DNA of 64,000 nucleotides, taken from contig NZ_BCTK01000005.1 in NCBI RefSeq assembly GCF_001571245.1, positions 620,001 to 684,000 of the forward strand. Direction: 5' to 3'. The notes below the pieces were generated by a model that saw only the letters and a list, made by a program, of their open reading frames with translations, did no database searches and had not been told where the DNA came from. Positions 29,678-39,250 of this stretch are shown here, piece after piece. Numbering within the stretch: the stretch's first letter is position 1; each line of letters opens with the position of its first letter. The position numbers were made by a program, and so were the translations under genes. The DNA is from Achromobacter piechaudii NBRC 102461 (lineage in GTDB: Bacteria; Pseudomonadota; Gammaproteobacteria; Burkholderiales; Burkholderiaceae_B).

Positions 29678-31162
29678 ATGATGCAATCCCAAATCGATTT
29701 CGCCCTGGCGGCGCCGGAAATCCTTCTGCTGGTTTCCGGCCTGGCTATCCTGCTCGTCGACGCGGTCAGCAATCACCCCGAGCGCAAGCCGACGTTCCTG
29801 CTGACCATGCTGGTATTGGGCGTGCTGACCGTCGTGTCGGCCGTGCAATGGAAAAACGGCGTTGCGGGCGCAACGTTCAACGGCCTGTACGTCACCGACG
29901 AACTGTCGCACCTGCTCAAGATCGCGTCCTACATCGCGGTTGCCGCGACCTTGGTCTACGGCCGCGTCTATGCGCAGGCGCGCGACATGCTCAAGGGCGG
30001 CGAGCTCTACGTCCTGACGCTGTTCGCGCTGCTGGGCCAGATGGTCATGATTTCCTCCGGGAACCTCATCTCCATCTACCTGGGCCTGGAACTGATGTCG
30101 TTGGCGCTGTACGCGCTGATCGCGCTGCGTCGCGATGACGTCGTCGCCACCGAAGCCGCCATGAAGTACTTCGTGCTGGGCGCGCTGGCCTCGGGCTTCC
30201 TGCTGTACGGCATGTCGATGGTCTACGGCGCTACGGGCCACCTGGACCTGACCGAAGTGTCCAAGGTCATCGCGGCTGGCAAGGCCGAGAAGATGGCGCT
30301 GGTGTTCGGCATCGTGTTCCTGGTGTCGGGTCTGGCGTTCAAGCTGGGCGCCGTGCCGTTCCACATGTGGGTGCCGGACGTCTACCAGGGTTCGCCCACC
30401 GCCGTGACGCTGATCCTGGGCGGCGCGCCCAAGCTGGCGGCCTTCGCCATCACGCTGCGCCTGCTGGTCGACGGCCTGCACGGCCTGGCCGCCGATTGGC
30501 AGCCGATGCTGATGATCCTGGCCGTGCTGTCGCTGGCTATCGGTAACCTGACCGCCATCGCGCAGACCAACTTCAAGCGCATGCTGGCGTACTCCACCAT
30601 TTCGCACATGGGCTTCGTGCTCTTGGGCCTGATGTCGGGTTCGGTCGCGGGCAAGCCGGAACTGTCGTCCGCCGCTTATGGTGCGTCGCTGTTCTACATG
30701 CTGACCTACGTGCTGACCACGCTGGCCAGCTTCGGCATCGTGCTGCTGCTGTCGCGCCAGGGTTTCGAGTGCGAGCATATCGACGACCTGAAGGGCCTGA
30801 ACCGCCGCAGCCCGTGGCACGCCTTCATCGTGCTGCTGCTGATGTTCTCGCTGGCCGGCATTCCGCCGCTGGTGGGCTTCTACGCCAAGCTGGCCGTGCT
30901 GCAAGCGCTGATCAGCGCTGGCCACGTCACGCTGGCCGTGGTTGCAGTGCTGTTCTCGCTGATTGGCGCGTTCTACTACCTGCGTGTCGTCAAGGTCGTG
31001 TACTTCGACGAGCCGGTCGCCGATGTGGCCCCGATCGTCGCGACCGTCGGCCAGCGCGGCCTGCTGTCGATCAACGGCGCCATGATGCTGGTGCTGGGCC
31101 TGTTGCCCGGTGGCCTGATGGCGCTGTGCGTGCAGGCGATTCGCTCGTCGCTCAGCCTGTAA
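29678..31162 (+). CDS. nuoN: NADH-quinone oxidoreductase subunit N
   Basis: A 494-aa antiporter-like proton channel subunit, the last of the 14 core genes. [20 protein letters not shown] and [19 protein letters not shown] are the expected motifs. Tandem ATG codons begin the gene; the second would be 29681. Confidence 0.97.
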   Translation: MMQSQIDFALAAPEILLLVSGLAILLVDAVSNHPERKPTFLLTMLVLGVLTVVSAVQWKNGVAGATFNGLYVTDELSHLLKIASYIAVAATLVYGRVYAQARDMLKGGELYVLTLFALLGQMVMISSGNLISIYLGLELMSLALYALIALRRDDVVATEAAMKYFVLGALASGFLLYGMSMVYGATGHLDLTEVSKVIAAGKAEKMALVFGIVFLVSGLAFKLGAVPFHMWVPDVYQGSPTAVTLILGGAPKLAAFAITLRLLVDGLHGLAADWQPMLMILAVLSLAIGNLTAIAQTNFKRMLAYSTISHMGFVLLGLMSGSVAGKPELSSAAYGASLFYMLTYVLTTLASFGIVLLLSRQGFECEHIDDLKGLNRRSPWHAFIVLLLMFSLAGIPPLVGFYAKLAVLQALISAGHVTLAVVAVLFSLIGAFYYLRVVKVVYFDEPVADVAPIVATVGQRGLLSINGAMMLVLGLLPGGLMALCVQAIRSSLSL

Positions 31163-31175
31163 GCGGAACGCAGCC

Positions 31176-31505
31176 ATGAACCAGACGCTGGCGGTATGGC
31201 TGTTGATCGCGCTGGCGCTGGTCAGCGCAAACCTGCCTTTCCTGACGGAACGCGTGTTTGCCGTCTTGCCCTGGAAACAGGGTGGGGCGGTGGCGGTCAA
31301 GCCGTTCTGGATGCGCCTGGTCGAAGTGCTGGTGTTCTACGCCATCGTGGGCGCGCTGGGATTTGCGTTTGAATCGACGCTGGGAAATCGCTTTTCCCAG
31401 ACCTGGGAGTTCTACGCCATCACCTTGAGCTTGTATCTGGTGCTGGCGTATCCGGGGTTCGTGTACCGCTATCTGTTCAAACGGCACCCCCGCCTGCGCG
31501 CCTGA
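31176..31505 (+). CDS. DUF2818-type membrane protein downstream of nuoN
   Basis: A 109-aa protein with about three hydrophobic helices (residues 5-20, 45-65 and 80-95) and a basic C-terminus. Its position directly after nuoN, 13 bp away and before the operon terminator, is the known setting of the DUF2818 family in betaproteobacteria. A role in complex I assembly or as an accessory subunit is inferred from position only; no catalytic motif is seen. Confidence 0.8.
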   Translation: MNQTLAVWLLIALALVSANLPFLTERVFAVLPWKQGGAVAVKPFWMRLVEVLVFYAIVGALGFAFESTLGNRFSQTWEFYAITLSLYLVLAYPGFVYRYLFKRHPRLRA

Positions 31506-31523
31506 TGGCCCGCCAATGCCTCT

Positions 31524-31547
31524 AACGCCCCGCCTGGGGCGTTTTTC
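31524..31547 (+). terminator. Rho-independent terminator of the nuo operon
   Basis: An 8-bp stem (AACGCCCC / GGGGCGTT) with a GCCT loop is followed by a T run. It ends the transcript 19 bp after the DUF2818 gene. Confidence 0.92.
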
Positions 31548-31750
31548 ATTTGGCGGCGAACAAAGTGGTGCACGCGGTGTCCGCCTGCATGGCGGGGATT
31601 CCATGGCGCTTTGCGAGCTGTCCCTGGTTTCGACTTCCGCCGAACCTCCGGCCCTTTCAGCGGACGTTCTTGACGCCCGCGGTCGGTAGCGACCGATGAA
31701 AGCCTCGTCGATCGAGTGTTGTATTTTTATCTTTTAGGGGGATTCAGGGC

Positions 31751-31787
31751 TTTCATTCAGGTTTCATTCAGCGCTCAGGATCAAAAT
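31751..31787 (+). promoter_or_regulatory. Phased direct repeat and -10 before the siderophore receptor
   Basis: TTTCATTCAG occurs twice at 31751-31760 and 31762-31771, an 11-bp period. OmpR/PhoB-type response regulators bind such head-to-tail arrays near -35. CAAAAT at 31782-31787 lies 10 bp after the second copy and could be the -10. The rest of 31548-31750 has no gene; it is GC-rich and then AT-rich near 31720-31745. Confidence 0.45.
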
Positions 31788-31804
31788 CGCAACCGGTAAA
31801 AAAA

Positions 31805-31828
31805 CAAGAATCGTTGCTATTCACATTC
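31805..31828 (+). promoter_or_regulatory. Candidate Fur box
   Basis: The reverse complement reads GTGAATAGCAACGATTCTT, matching about 10 of 19 positions of the Fur consensus, with GAAT/ATTC arms. It lies just before the start of a TonB-dependent siderophore receptor, where iron repression is expected. The match is moderate. Confidence 0.4.
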
Positions 31829-31841
31829 TGGAGAAGCTGGT

Positions 31842-34103
31842 TTGAAGCCCCAAGATTCGTATTCGCTGAATACGCTCGCGACCTCGCTCGCCGCGGCGAT
31901 CGCGGCACCCGCCCTGTTCATCAGCCCTTACGCCGCCGCCCAGTCTGCGGACTCGGGTGTGACGCAGCTTTCTCCGGTCCGGGTGGAAGGCGAGGGGTCT
32001 TCGTACCAGACCGACACGGTGCCGTCCCCGAAAATGACCGCACCCTTGCTCGATACGCCGCGCACGGTGCAAGTGGTGCCCAAGCAGGTGATCCAGGATC
32101 AGGCGGCATCGACGTTGCAGGACGTGCTGCGCAACTCGCCCGGCATTACCTTCGGTGCGGGGGAAGGCGGTCGCCCAGGCGGAGATCTTCCGATCATCCG
32201 TGGGCAGAACTCGGCGGGCAGCCTGTTCCTGGATGGCATACGCGACAGCAGCACGCAGGTGCGCGACACGTTCAACCTGGAACAGGTGGAAGTGATCAAG
32301 GGCCCGGACTCGGTGTATTCGGGCCGGGGCGGCGCGGGCGGCAGCATCAACATGATCAGCAAGGCCCCCAAGGCGACTGACTTTACTGAGGCCACCGCGC
32401 AGATCGGCACGGACAACAACTACCGCGCCACCATCGACAGCAACTGGCGCCTGGCCGACAAGGCCGCCTTCCGCCTGAACGTGATGGGCAACAAGGGCGA
32501 CGTCCCTGGCCGCGACAATGCGGTGGACTTCGAGCGCTGGGGCGTAGCGCCGTCGCTGATGCTGGGTGTGGGTACGCCGACTCGCATCACGCTGAGCTAC
32601 TACCACTACCAAGACGACAGCATGCCGGACTACTCCATTCCGTATGACCCCAAGACGGGTCAGCCGGTGACGGAGACCATGGGCGTGAGCCGCAAGTCGT
32701 TCTATGGCCTGACCGGGCGCGACTTCATGAAGACGCGCGACGATGTCGCCACGGTGGACTTCCAACACGACTTTTCGGACAAGCTGCAACTGCGCAACGT
32801 GACCCGCTATGGCCGGGGCACCACGGACTTCGCCGCGACCAACCCGGACGATAGCAAGGGCAACGTGCCCAACGGGCTGGTGTACCGCGCGTTGAAATCG
32901 GGCTACTACGTCACCAAGAGCTTCGCCAACCAGACCGACCTGACCGGCGAATTCGACACGGGCAGCCTGAAGCACTCGTTCGACCTGGGTTTTGAATACA
33001 GCAACATCAAGCAGGACAAGGACAGCTACACGCAGAAGATTGCGAACGCCCCGATGGCCTGCAAGGTCAGCGCGACGGACCTGTCCAACCCGGCCTTGTG
33101 CTCGTCGTTGTGGGACCCGGATCCGGGCACCGATTATCCGGGCACGCTGACCCGCAACAACAATCCGGCGCGCTACAACACCGACACCCTGGCGCTGTAC
33201 GGATTCGACACCATCAAGTTCAACGAACAGTGGCAGGCCAGCCTGGGCGCCCGCTGGGACAACTACCGCACCAGCGGCAGCAACATCGCTCGCGGCCGCA
33301 ATGACCCGGCCGGCACCCCCGCGTTCTACAGCACCAGCCGCGACGACAGCCTGTTCAACTACCAGGTGGGCCTGGCGTACAAGCCGGTGCCCAACGGCAC
33401 GATCTACGCCACCTATGGCACCTCGTCCACGCCTTCGGCGCTTGCCGGCGGCGCGATCAGCGATGCCGCATCGGTGACCAGCTCGTCGCTTGAACCCGAA
33501 AAGAGCCGCACGGTGGAAGTGGGCACCAAGTGGCAGGTCTTCGACGACCGCCTGACCTTGTCGGCGGCCGCTTTCCACGACACCCGCAAGAACACGAGCG
33601 TGGCCGTCTCCGCCACCGAAGTGGCGCAGGTGGGTGAGGCCAAGGTGCGTGGTATCGAACTGGGCTTCTCGGGCGCCATCACGCCCCGGTGGAACGTGTT
33701 TGGCGGCTACACCTTCATGGACAGCGAAATGACCAAGGGCGCCTACAACAGCGGCGCAATCGGCCAGGACCTGCCCAACACCCCGCGCAACGCCTTCAGC
33801 CTGTGGACCACCTACAAGGTGCTGCCCAAGCTGACGGTGGGCGGTGGCGCGTACTACGTGGACAAGGTGTATGGCAATTCCGACGCCACGCGCAATGCCG
33901 ATGGCACGCCCAAGGCGCGCTGGGTGCCTTCCTACTGGCGCTTTGACGCCATGGCGGCCTACGAATTCAACGAACACTTTTCGGCGCAGTTGAACGTGCT
34001 GAACCTGTTCGACGAAACGTATTACACGAAGGCTTACGCGGCGCACTATGCGGCGCTGGGCACGGGCCGCGCGGCATTGCTGTCGGTGAAGATGCGGTAT
34101 TGA
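31842..34103 (+). CDS. TonB-dependent catecholate siderophore receptor (Fiu/PiuA-like)
   Basis: A 753-aa outer-membrane receptor that imports ferric siderophores using TonB energy. After the signal peptide (cleavage near AAAQ, residue 34), a TonB box region (LSPVRVEG) leads into the plug (LDTPRTVQVVPKQVIQDQ, then LDGIRDSSTQVRDTFNLEQV, GGSINMISKAPK), and a 22-strand barrel ends in LNLFDETYYT...MRY. The plug spacing resembles E. coli Fiu, which takes catecholates. The start codon is TTG at 31842 with GGAG at 31829-31832, and no ATG fits better. It is monocistronic, with Fur-like and direct-repeat elements upstream. Confidence 0.93.
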   Translation: MKPQDSYSLNTLATSLAAAIAAPALFISPYAAAQSADSGVTQLSPVRVEGEGSSYQTDTVPSPKMTAPLLDTPRTVQVVPKQVIQDQAASTLQDVLRNSPGITFGAGEGGRPGGDLPIIRGQNSAGSLFLDGIRDSSTQVRDTFNLEQVEVIKGPDSVYSGRGGAGGSINMISKAPKATDFTEATAQIGTDNNYRATIDSNWRLADKAAFRLNVMGNKGDVPGRDNAVDFERWGVAPSLMLGVGTPTRITLSYYHYQDDSMPDYSIPYDPKTGQPVTETMGVSRKSFYGLTGRDFMKTRDDVATVDFQHDFSDKLQLRNVTRYGRGTTDFAATNPDDSKGNVPNGLVYRALKSGYYVTKSFANQTDLTGEFDTGSLKHSFDLGFEYSNIKQDKDSYTQKIANAPMACKVSATDLSNPALCSSLWDPDPGTDYPGTLTRNNNPARYNTDTLALYGFDTIKFNEQWQASLGARWDNYRTSGSNIARGRNDPAGTPAFYSTSRDDSLFNYQVGLAYKPVPNGTIYATYGTSSTPSALAGGAISDAASVTSSSLEPEKSRTVEVGTKWQVFDDRLTLSAAAFHDTRKNTSVAVSATEVAQVGEAKVRGIELGFSGAITPRWNVFGGYTFMDSEMTKGAYNSGAIGQDLPNTPRNAFSLWTTYKVLPKLTVGGGAYYVDKVYGNSDATRNADGTPKARWVPSYWRFDAMAAYEFNEHFSAQLNVLNLFDETYYTKAYAAHYAALGTGRAALLSVKMRY

Positions 34104-34119
34104 TCCGACACGCCTGATG

Positions 34120-34152
34120 AAAAATAGCCACCTTGAAGGTGGCTATTTTTTT
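34120..34152. terminator. Bidirectional Rho-independent terminator
   Basis: A 13-bp stem (AAAAATAGCCACC / GGTGGCTATTTTT) with a TTGAA loop. A-rich and T-rich flanks let it serve both the receptor gene and the converging serB. Confidence 0.92.
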
Positions 34153-34172
34153 GATGGCTCGCGGGCGAACGA

Positions 34173-35030
34173 TCAGCCTTCGAACCAGTTCAGCACGCCG
34201 TCCAGGCCGGTGACGTTCAGCGCGTAGCGGGTCTGCTCGCGCACGACGGGTTTGGCGTGATAGGCCACCGGAAAGCCGGCCGCGCCCAGCATCAGCAGGT
34301 CGTTGGCGCCGTCGCCGATGGCGATGATCTGGTCTTTCGTGGCGCCATGCGTGCGGGCGAATTCGCGGAGGTACACGGCCTTGGCCTGGGCATCCAGGAT
34401 GTCGCCCAGCACATGACCAGTCAGGAGTCCGTTGTCGATCTCCAGCGTATTGGCGTGCGCGCTGTCCAGTTTCAGGCGTTCACGCAGCCGGTCGGTGAAG
34501 AAGGTGAAGCCGCCCGAGACCAGCAGCACCTTGATGCCGGCCGCCTGAGCCGTGCTGACCAGCCGTTCCGCGCCGGGATTCAGGCGCAGCTTTTCCACAT
34601 AGACCTGTTCCAGCGCCTCGGCGGGCACGCCCTTGAGCAGCGCTACGCGGCGGCGCAGGCTCTCCGCGAAATCCTTGATTTCGCCGCGCATCGCGGCCTC
34701 GGTGATTTCCGACACCTTGTCCTTCACGCCCACCACGCCGGCGATCTCGTCGATGCATTCGATGTTGATCAGCGTGGAATCCATATCCATCGCCAGCACC
34801 TTGCAGTCCGACAGCTTGAGCCCGGCAGGCACGAACGCCACGTCCACGCCCTTGCGGTCGGCCCAGGCCACCACTTCGGCGCGGGTCAGCGTGTCATGCT
34901 GCACGTCCAGCAGGCGGGCCGCGGTGTTGCTGATGCGCGCCACGCCCTGGGCCTGGGCCAGCGCGGCCAGTTGCTCGGCGTGTTCGATGGTCAAGCCGGG
35001 GGATTGGACGACAAGGTGATGGGTGGTCAT
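34173..35030 (-). CDS. serB: Phosphoserine phosphatase
   Basis: A 285-aa HAD-superfamily enzyme that makes serine from O-phosphoserine, the last step of serine synthesis. DMDSTLINIECIDEI is motif I with both aspartates, VSGGFTFF motif II, and IGDGANDLLML motif IV; an ACT-like regulatory segment occupies about the first 75 residues, as in the long SerB form. It lies 24 bp downstream of mfd on the same strand and may be read from the same transcript. Confidence 0.96.
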   Translation of the reverse strand: MTTHHLVVQSPGLTIEHAEQLAALAQAQGVARISNTAARLLDVQHDTLTRAEVVAWADRKGVDVAFVPAGLKLSDCKVLAMDMDSTLINIECIDEIAGVVGVKDKVSEITEAAMRGEIKDFAESLRRRVALLKGVPAEALEQVYVEKLRLNPGAERLVSTAQAAGIKVLLVSGGFTFFTDRLRERLKLDSAHANTLEIDNGLLTGHVLGDILDAQAKAVYLREFARTHGATKDQIIAIGDGANDLLMLGAAGFPVAYHAKPVVREQTRYALNVTGLDGVLNWFEG

Positions 35031-35054
35031 AAGAATAGGGGCAGGGTTGCGGAT

Positions 35055-38000
35055 TTACTTCAAGGCACGCAGCACGGCGCGGACGGCGTCTGAGCGGGCG
35101 GGGATCTGCGCGGCTTTGATCTCAACGCGCAATTTATCCTGTCCGGCCAGTTTGATGTTGCGCTGGCGTTGTACCAGCTCGATGATGCGGGCCGGATCCA
35201 CGCTGGTCTTGGGGCCGAACTGGATCAGGGCCTGGGTTTCGCTGGCGTCGATCTTGACGATGCCCAGCGGCTGCGCGGCCAGACGCAGGCGGTGCGACGT
35301 CAGCAGCGTTTGCGCGGCTTCGGGCAGCTTGCCGAAACGGTCGATCAGTTCTTCCTGGATGTGGATCAGATCGTCTTCGTCGGCCGCGTGCGCCAGCCGC
35401 TTGTAGATGCCCAGCCGCGCGTGCACGTCGGCGCAATAGTCGGAGGGCAGCAGGGCGGGGGCATGCAGATTGACTTCGCAGGCCAGGTTGAACGGCGCGT
35501 CCAGGTCGGGTTCTTCGCCCGCGCGCAGCGCACGCACGGCTTCGTTGAGCATCTCGTTGTACATCGAGAAACCCACTTCCTGGATGTTGCCCGACTGCGA
35601 ATCGCCCAGCACTTCGCCCGTGCCGCGAATTTCAAGATCGTGCATGGCCAAGTAGAAACCGGAGCCCAGCTCTTCCATGGCCTGGATGGCTTCCAGCCGC
35701 TTTTTCGCGTTGTTGGTGATGGCGTCCTCGCCGGGCGTCAGCAGGTAGGCGTAGGCCTGGTGGTGCGAGCGGCCCACGCGTCCGCGCAGCTGATGCAGCT
35801 GCGCCAGGCCAAAGCGGTCGGCGCGGTGGATCACGATGGTGTTGGCGCTGGGCACGTCGATGCCGGTTTCAATGATGGTGGTGCACAACAGCACGTTGTA
35901 GCGCTGCTGGTAAAAGCCCTTCATCACCTGTTCCAGCTCGCGCTCGGGCATCTGGCCGTGCGCCACCGCGATACGCGCTTCGGGCACCAGTTCTTCCAGG
36001 CGGGCGCGGCGGTTGTGGATGGTTTCCACCTCGTTATGCAGGAAATAGCACTGGCCGCCGCGCTTGAGCTCGCGCAGCAGGGCCTCGCGCAGCGTGCTGC
36101 CGTCTTCGCGCCGCACGAAGGTCTTGATCGCCAGCCGCTTTTGCGGCGCGGTGGCGATGACGGAGAAGTCGCGGATGCCTTCCAGAGACATGCCCAGCGT
36201 GCGCGGGATGGGCGTGGCGGTCAGCGTCAGCACGTCGACTTCGGCCCGCAACGCTTTCAGCGCTTCCTTCTGGCGCACGCCGAAGCGGTGCTCTTCGTCG
36301 ATGATGACCAGTCCCAGGCGTTTGAATTTCACATCCTTGGACAGAATCTTGTGCGTGCCGATCACGATGTCGACCCGGCCGTCGTTGATGCCTTCGACGG
36401 CGGCCGCCACTTCCTTGGCGGAACGGAAGCGCGACAGTTCCACCACGCGCACCGGCCAGTCGGCGAAGCGGTCGGAAAACGTCTGTGCGTGTTGCTCGGC
36501 CAGCAGCGTGGTCGGGCACAGCAGGGCGACCTGCTTGCCGTTGGCCACCGCCAGGAAGGCGGCGCGCAACGCTACTTCGGTCTTGCCGAAACCCACGTCG
36601 CCGCAGACCAGTCGGTCCATGGGCCGGCCGGAAGTCATGTCGGCGATCACGGCCTCGATGGCGGCGGCCTGGTCCACGGTTTCTTCAAAGCCGAAACCTT
36701 CAGCGAACGCCTGGTAATCGTTCAGCGGCAGATTGAACGCAAAGCCTTCGCGCGCCGCGCGCTGCGCATACAGCGCCAGCAGTTCGGCGGCGGTGTCGCG
36801 CACTTGCTTGGCGGCCTTGCGGCGCGCCTTGTCCCACTGGCCGGAACCCAGCTGATGCAGCGGCGCGGCGTCGGGGTCGGCGCCGCTGTAGCGCGCGATG
36901 ACGTGCAACTGCGACACCGGCACGTAAAGGGTGCTGCCGTTGGCGTATTCAAGATGGAGGAATTCCATCTCGCCTTCGCCCATGTCCATGTTGACCAGGC
37001 CGTGATAGCGGCCGATGCCGTGCTGCGCGTGGACGACGGGATCGCCGGCGCGCAGTTCGGACAGATCGCGCACCATCGCTTCGACGTTGCTGGCGCGTTC
37101 CTGGTCACGCTTGCCCCGGCGGCCTGTAGTGGCCAGGCCGGGGTACAGATCGTTTTCGGTCAGGAAGGCCAGATTGGCTTGCGGCAGGCCGAAGCCGGTC
37201 GCCAGCGGCGCGGCGACGATGCCGAAGTTGGCGTCGGACGCCAGAAAGGCTTCGATGGTGTCGGGCTGCGCATCGGGCGTTACGCCGAATTCATTCAGCA
37301 TCTGCACCAGGGTCTCGCGCCGGCCGGCGGAGTCGGCGCACAGCAGTACACGGGTCTGCCGCGTCTGCACCAGCGCGCGCAGCTTGGCGATGGGATCGTC
37401 CGAACGTCGCGCTACGCTGACATCGGGCACCGGCTGAAAGTCGGGGTGAGGCTCGCCCGCCGTCAGCGACAGGCGACGGAATTCCTTGAGCCGCGTGTAA
37501 AGCGTTTCGCTATCCAGGAACAGCGCCGAGGGCGGCAGCACGGGGCGCTCGCGGTCGCTCTTCAAGAAACTGTAGCGGCTGGAGGTGTCCTGGTTGAAGC
37601 GCTGGATGGCGTCGTCGATGTCGCCGATGGTGACCGTGACGGTGCCCGCCGTGAGGTAGTCGAACAGCGTGGCGGTTTCTTCGAAAAACAGCGGCAGGTA
37701 GTATTCGACGCCCGCGAACGGGATGCCGTTGCCGATATCTTTATAGGGCAGGGCGCGCGAGGGGTCGCCCTCGAAGATTTCACGAAAGCGCGCGCGAAAG
37801 CGATTGCGCGAGTCTTCGTCCATGGGGAATTCGCGGCCGGGCAGCAGCTGCACTTCGCCCACCGGGTAAAGGCTGCGTTGCGTGTCCACGTCGAAGCTGC
37901 GGATGGTTTCGATTTCGTCGTCGAACAGATCCAGGCGGTAGGGCACCACCGAGCCCATTGGGAACAGATCGATCAGCCCGCCGCGCAGGCAGAACTCGCC

Positions 38001-38537
38001 GGGCGCGGTGACCTGGGTGACGTGGTTGTAATTGGCCAACGTCAGTTGCGCGCGCAGCGCCGCTTCGTTCAGCTTGTCTTTCTGCTTGAAGGAAAACGTG
38101 TAGGCCGCCAGGAACGAGGGCGGCGCCAGTCGGTACAGCGCCGTGGTGATCGGCACCGTCAGCACGTCCACCGTCTTCATCATCAGCGAATGCAGGGTGT
38201 GCAGGCGCTCGGAGATCAGGTCCTGGTGCGGGGAAAAGGCGTCGTAGGGCAACGTTTCCCAATCGGGCAGCTGCCGCACGCGCAGGTCGGGGGCAAACAG
38301 CTGGATCTCTTCGGCCAGCCGCTGGGCTTCTACCGGTTCGGCCGTCAGGATGACCAGCGGCGCGGACGCCTGCCGGGCCAGGTCCGCCAGCAACCAGGCG
38401 TCGCCGGAACCGGGCGGGCGGGGCTGCGCATAGCGAGCGCCGGCTTTCAGCGCGGACAAAGTAGAGGCGGTCGCAGGGACGGGCGGCGCGGCGGTGACGG
38501 GGGAAGTGGGGGTGGGCATCAGGATGGAAGCAGGCAT
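35055..38537 (-). CDS. mfd: Transcription-repair coupling factor
   Basis: A 1160-aa DNA translocase that removes stalled RNA polymerase and recruits UvrA. In order: UvrB-like domains (LADLARQ...LLPDWETLPYDAFSPH), the polymerase-interacting region (LRAGDPVVHAQHGIGRYHGL), the RecG-like motor with Walker A GDVGFGKTEVALRA, DEEH box IIDEEHRFGVRQ and LTATPIPRTLGMS, and the C-terminal TRCF domain. The frame is open to 38579, overlapping ispD; I prefer ATG 38537 because TATAAT lies just before it, but ATG 38519 is equally in frame and neither has a ribosome-binding site. Confidence 0.95.
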   Translation of the reverse strand: MPASILMPTPTSPVTAAPPVPATASTLSALKAGARYAQPRPPGSGDAWLLADLARQASAPLVILTAEPVEAQRLAEEIQLFAPDLRVRQLPDWETLPYDAFSPHQDLISERLHTLHSLMMKTVDVLTVPITTALYRLAPPSFLAAYTFSFKQKDKLNEAALRAQLTLANYNHVTQVTAPGEFCLRGGLIDLFPMGSVVPYRLDLFDDEIETIRSFDVDTQRSLYPVGEVQLLPGREFPMDEDSRNRFRARFREIFEGDPSRALPYKDIGNGIPFAGVEYYLPLFFEETATLFDYLTAGTVTVTIGDIDDAIQRFNQDTSSRYSFLKSDRERPVLPPSALFLDSETLYTRLKEFRRLSLTAGEPHPDFQPVPDVSVARRSDDPIAKLRALVQTRQTRVLLCADSAGRRETLVQMLNEFGVTPDAQPDTIEAFLASDANFGIVAAPLATGFGLPQANLAFLTENDLYPGLATTGRRGKRDQERASNVEAMVRDLSELRAGDPVVHAQHGIGRYHGLVNMDMGEGEMEFLHLEYANGSTLYVPVSQLHVIARYSGADPDAAPLHQLGSGQWDKARRKAAKQVRDTAAELLALYAQRAAREGFAFNLPLNDYQAFAEGFGFEETVDQAAAIEAVIADMTSGRPMDRLVCGDVGFGKTEVALRAAFLAVANGKQVALLCPTTLLAEQHAQTFSDRFADWPVRVVELSRFRSAKEVAAAVEGINDGRVDIVIGTHKILSKDVKFKRLGLVIIDEEHRFGVRQKEALKALRAEVDVLTLTATPIPRTLGMSLEGIRDFSVIATAPQKRLAIKTFVRREDGSTLREALLRELKRGGQCYFLHNEVETIHNRRARLEELVPEARIAVAHGQMPERELEQVMKGFYQQRYNVLLCTTIIETGIDVPSANTIVIHRADRFGLAQLHQLRGRVGRSHHQAYAYLLTPGEDAITNNAKKRLEAIQAMEELGSGFYLAMHDLEIRGTGEVLGDSQSGNIQEVGFSMYNEMLNEAVRALRAGEEPDLDAPFNLACEVNLHAPALLPSDYCADVHARLGIYKRLAHAADEDDLIHIQEELIDRFGKLPEAAQTLLTSHRLRLAAQPLGIVKIDASETQALIQFGPKTSVDPARIIELVQRQRNIKLAGQDKLRVEIKAAQIPARSDAVRAVLRALK

Positions 38538-38547
38538 CAAGCGGAAG

Positions 38548-38557
38548 ATTATAAAAT
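38548..38557. promoter_or_regulatory. Shared divergent -10 region for mfd and ispD
   Basis: On the minus strand 38553-38548 reads TATAAT, the exact -10 consensus, 10 bases before the mfd ATG. On the plus strand TATAAAAT at 38550-38557 gives TATAAA or TAAAAT 9-11 bases before the ispD ATG. The two elements overlap, so both genes would share one AT-rich core and have almost no leader. Confidence 0.5.
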
Positions 38558-38566
38558 CACCGCACC

Positions 38567-39250
38567 ATGTCTGACTCAATCATTGCGATCGTTCCCGCAG
38601 CGGGCGTCGGCGCCCGCGCCAGCCATCCCGGGGCGCAGCCCGTTCCCAAGCAATACCGTCCATTGGCCGGACAGCCCATGTTGCGTCACGCGGTACGCGC
38701 GTTGCTGGCCGACGACCGCATCGCCCAGGTTCGGGTGGCGGTGACGCCGGGCGATGGCTGGGTCGATGCGGCGCTGGCCGGCCTGCCGCGTACGGTCTGG
38801 CGGGCCTGCGGGGGCGCAACACGCGCCGATACCGTCGAGGGTGCGCTGGCTGACAGCGGCGTGGCCGACGATGCCTGGGTGCTGGTGCACGATGCGGCGC
38901 GCCCCGGGCTGCCGGAAGCGGCGTTGCGCCGCCTGATCGACGCTTGCCTGGCCGACCCCGTGGGTGGCCTGCTGGCGCTGCCGGTCGCCGATACCGTCAA
39001 GGGCGGGCGCGAGCGGGTCGAACGCACACTGGACCGCAATGGCTTGTGGTTGGCGCAGACGCCGCAAATGTTTCGGGCCGGCGTGTTGCGCGATGCGCTG
39101 ACGGCGGCCTCCGTGAATGGCGTGACCGTGACCGACGAGGCCTCCGCCTTGGAAGCAGCCGGCTACGCGCCATTACTGGTCCCGGGCGCACTGCGCAACT
39201 TCAAGGTGACGTGGCCAGATGATTTCGAACTGATGGAAAAATGGCTATGA
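38567..39250 (+). CDS. ispD: 2-C-methyl-D-erythritol 4-phosphate cytidylyltransferase
   Basis: A 227-aa enzyme of the MEP isoprenoid pathway; it couples CTP to methylerythritol phosphate. The nucleotidyl-binding start [13 protein letters not shown] with [15 protein letters not shown] (catalytic Lys) and VLVHDAARP are clear. It is coupled to ispF by an ATGA overlap and divergent from mfd. Confidence 0.96.
   Translation: MSDSIIAIVPAAGVGARASHPGAQPVPKQYRPLAGQPMLRHAVRALLADDRIAQVRVAVTPGDGWVDAALAGLPRTVWRACGGATRADTVEGALADSGVADDAWVLVHDAARPGLPEAALRRLIDACLADPVGGLLALPVADTVKGGRERVERTLDRNGLWLAQTPQMFRAGVLRDALTAASVNGVTVTDEASALEAAGYAPLLVPGALRNFKVTWPDDFELMEKWL

Noticed and set aside
28103..31300. 1065-codon minus-strand frame under nuoM-nuoN
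   Set aside because: Low-complexity His/Gln/Arg/Asp composition, no domain, and fully antisense to two complex I genes.
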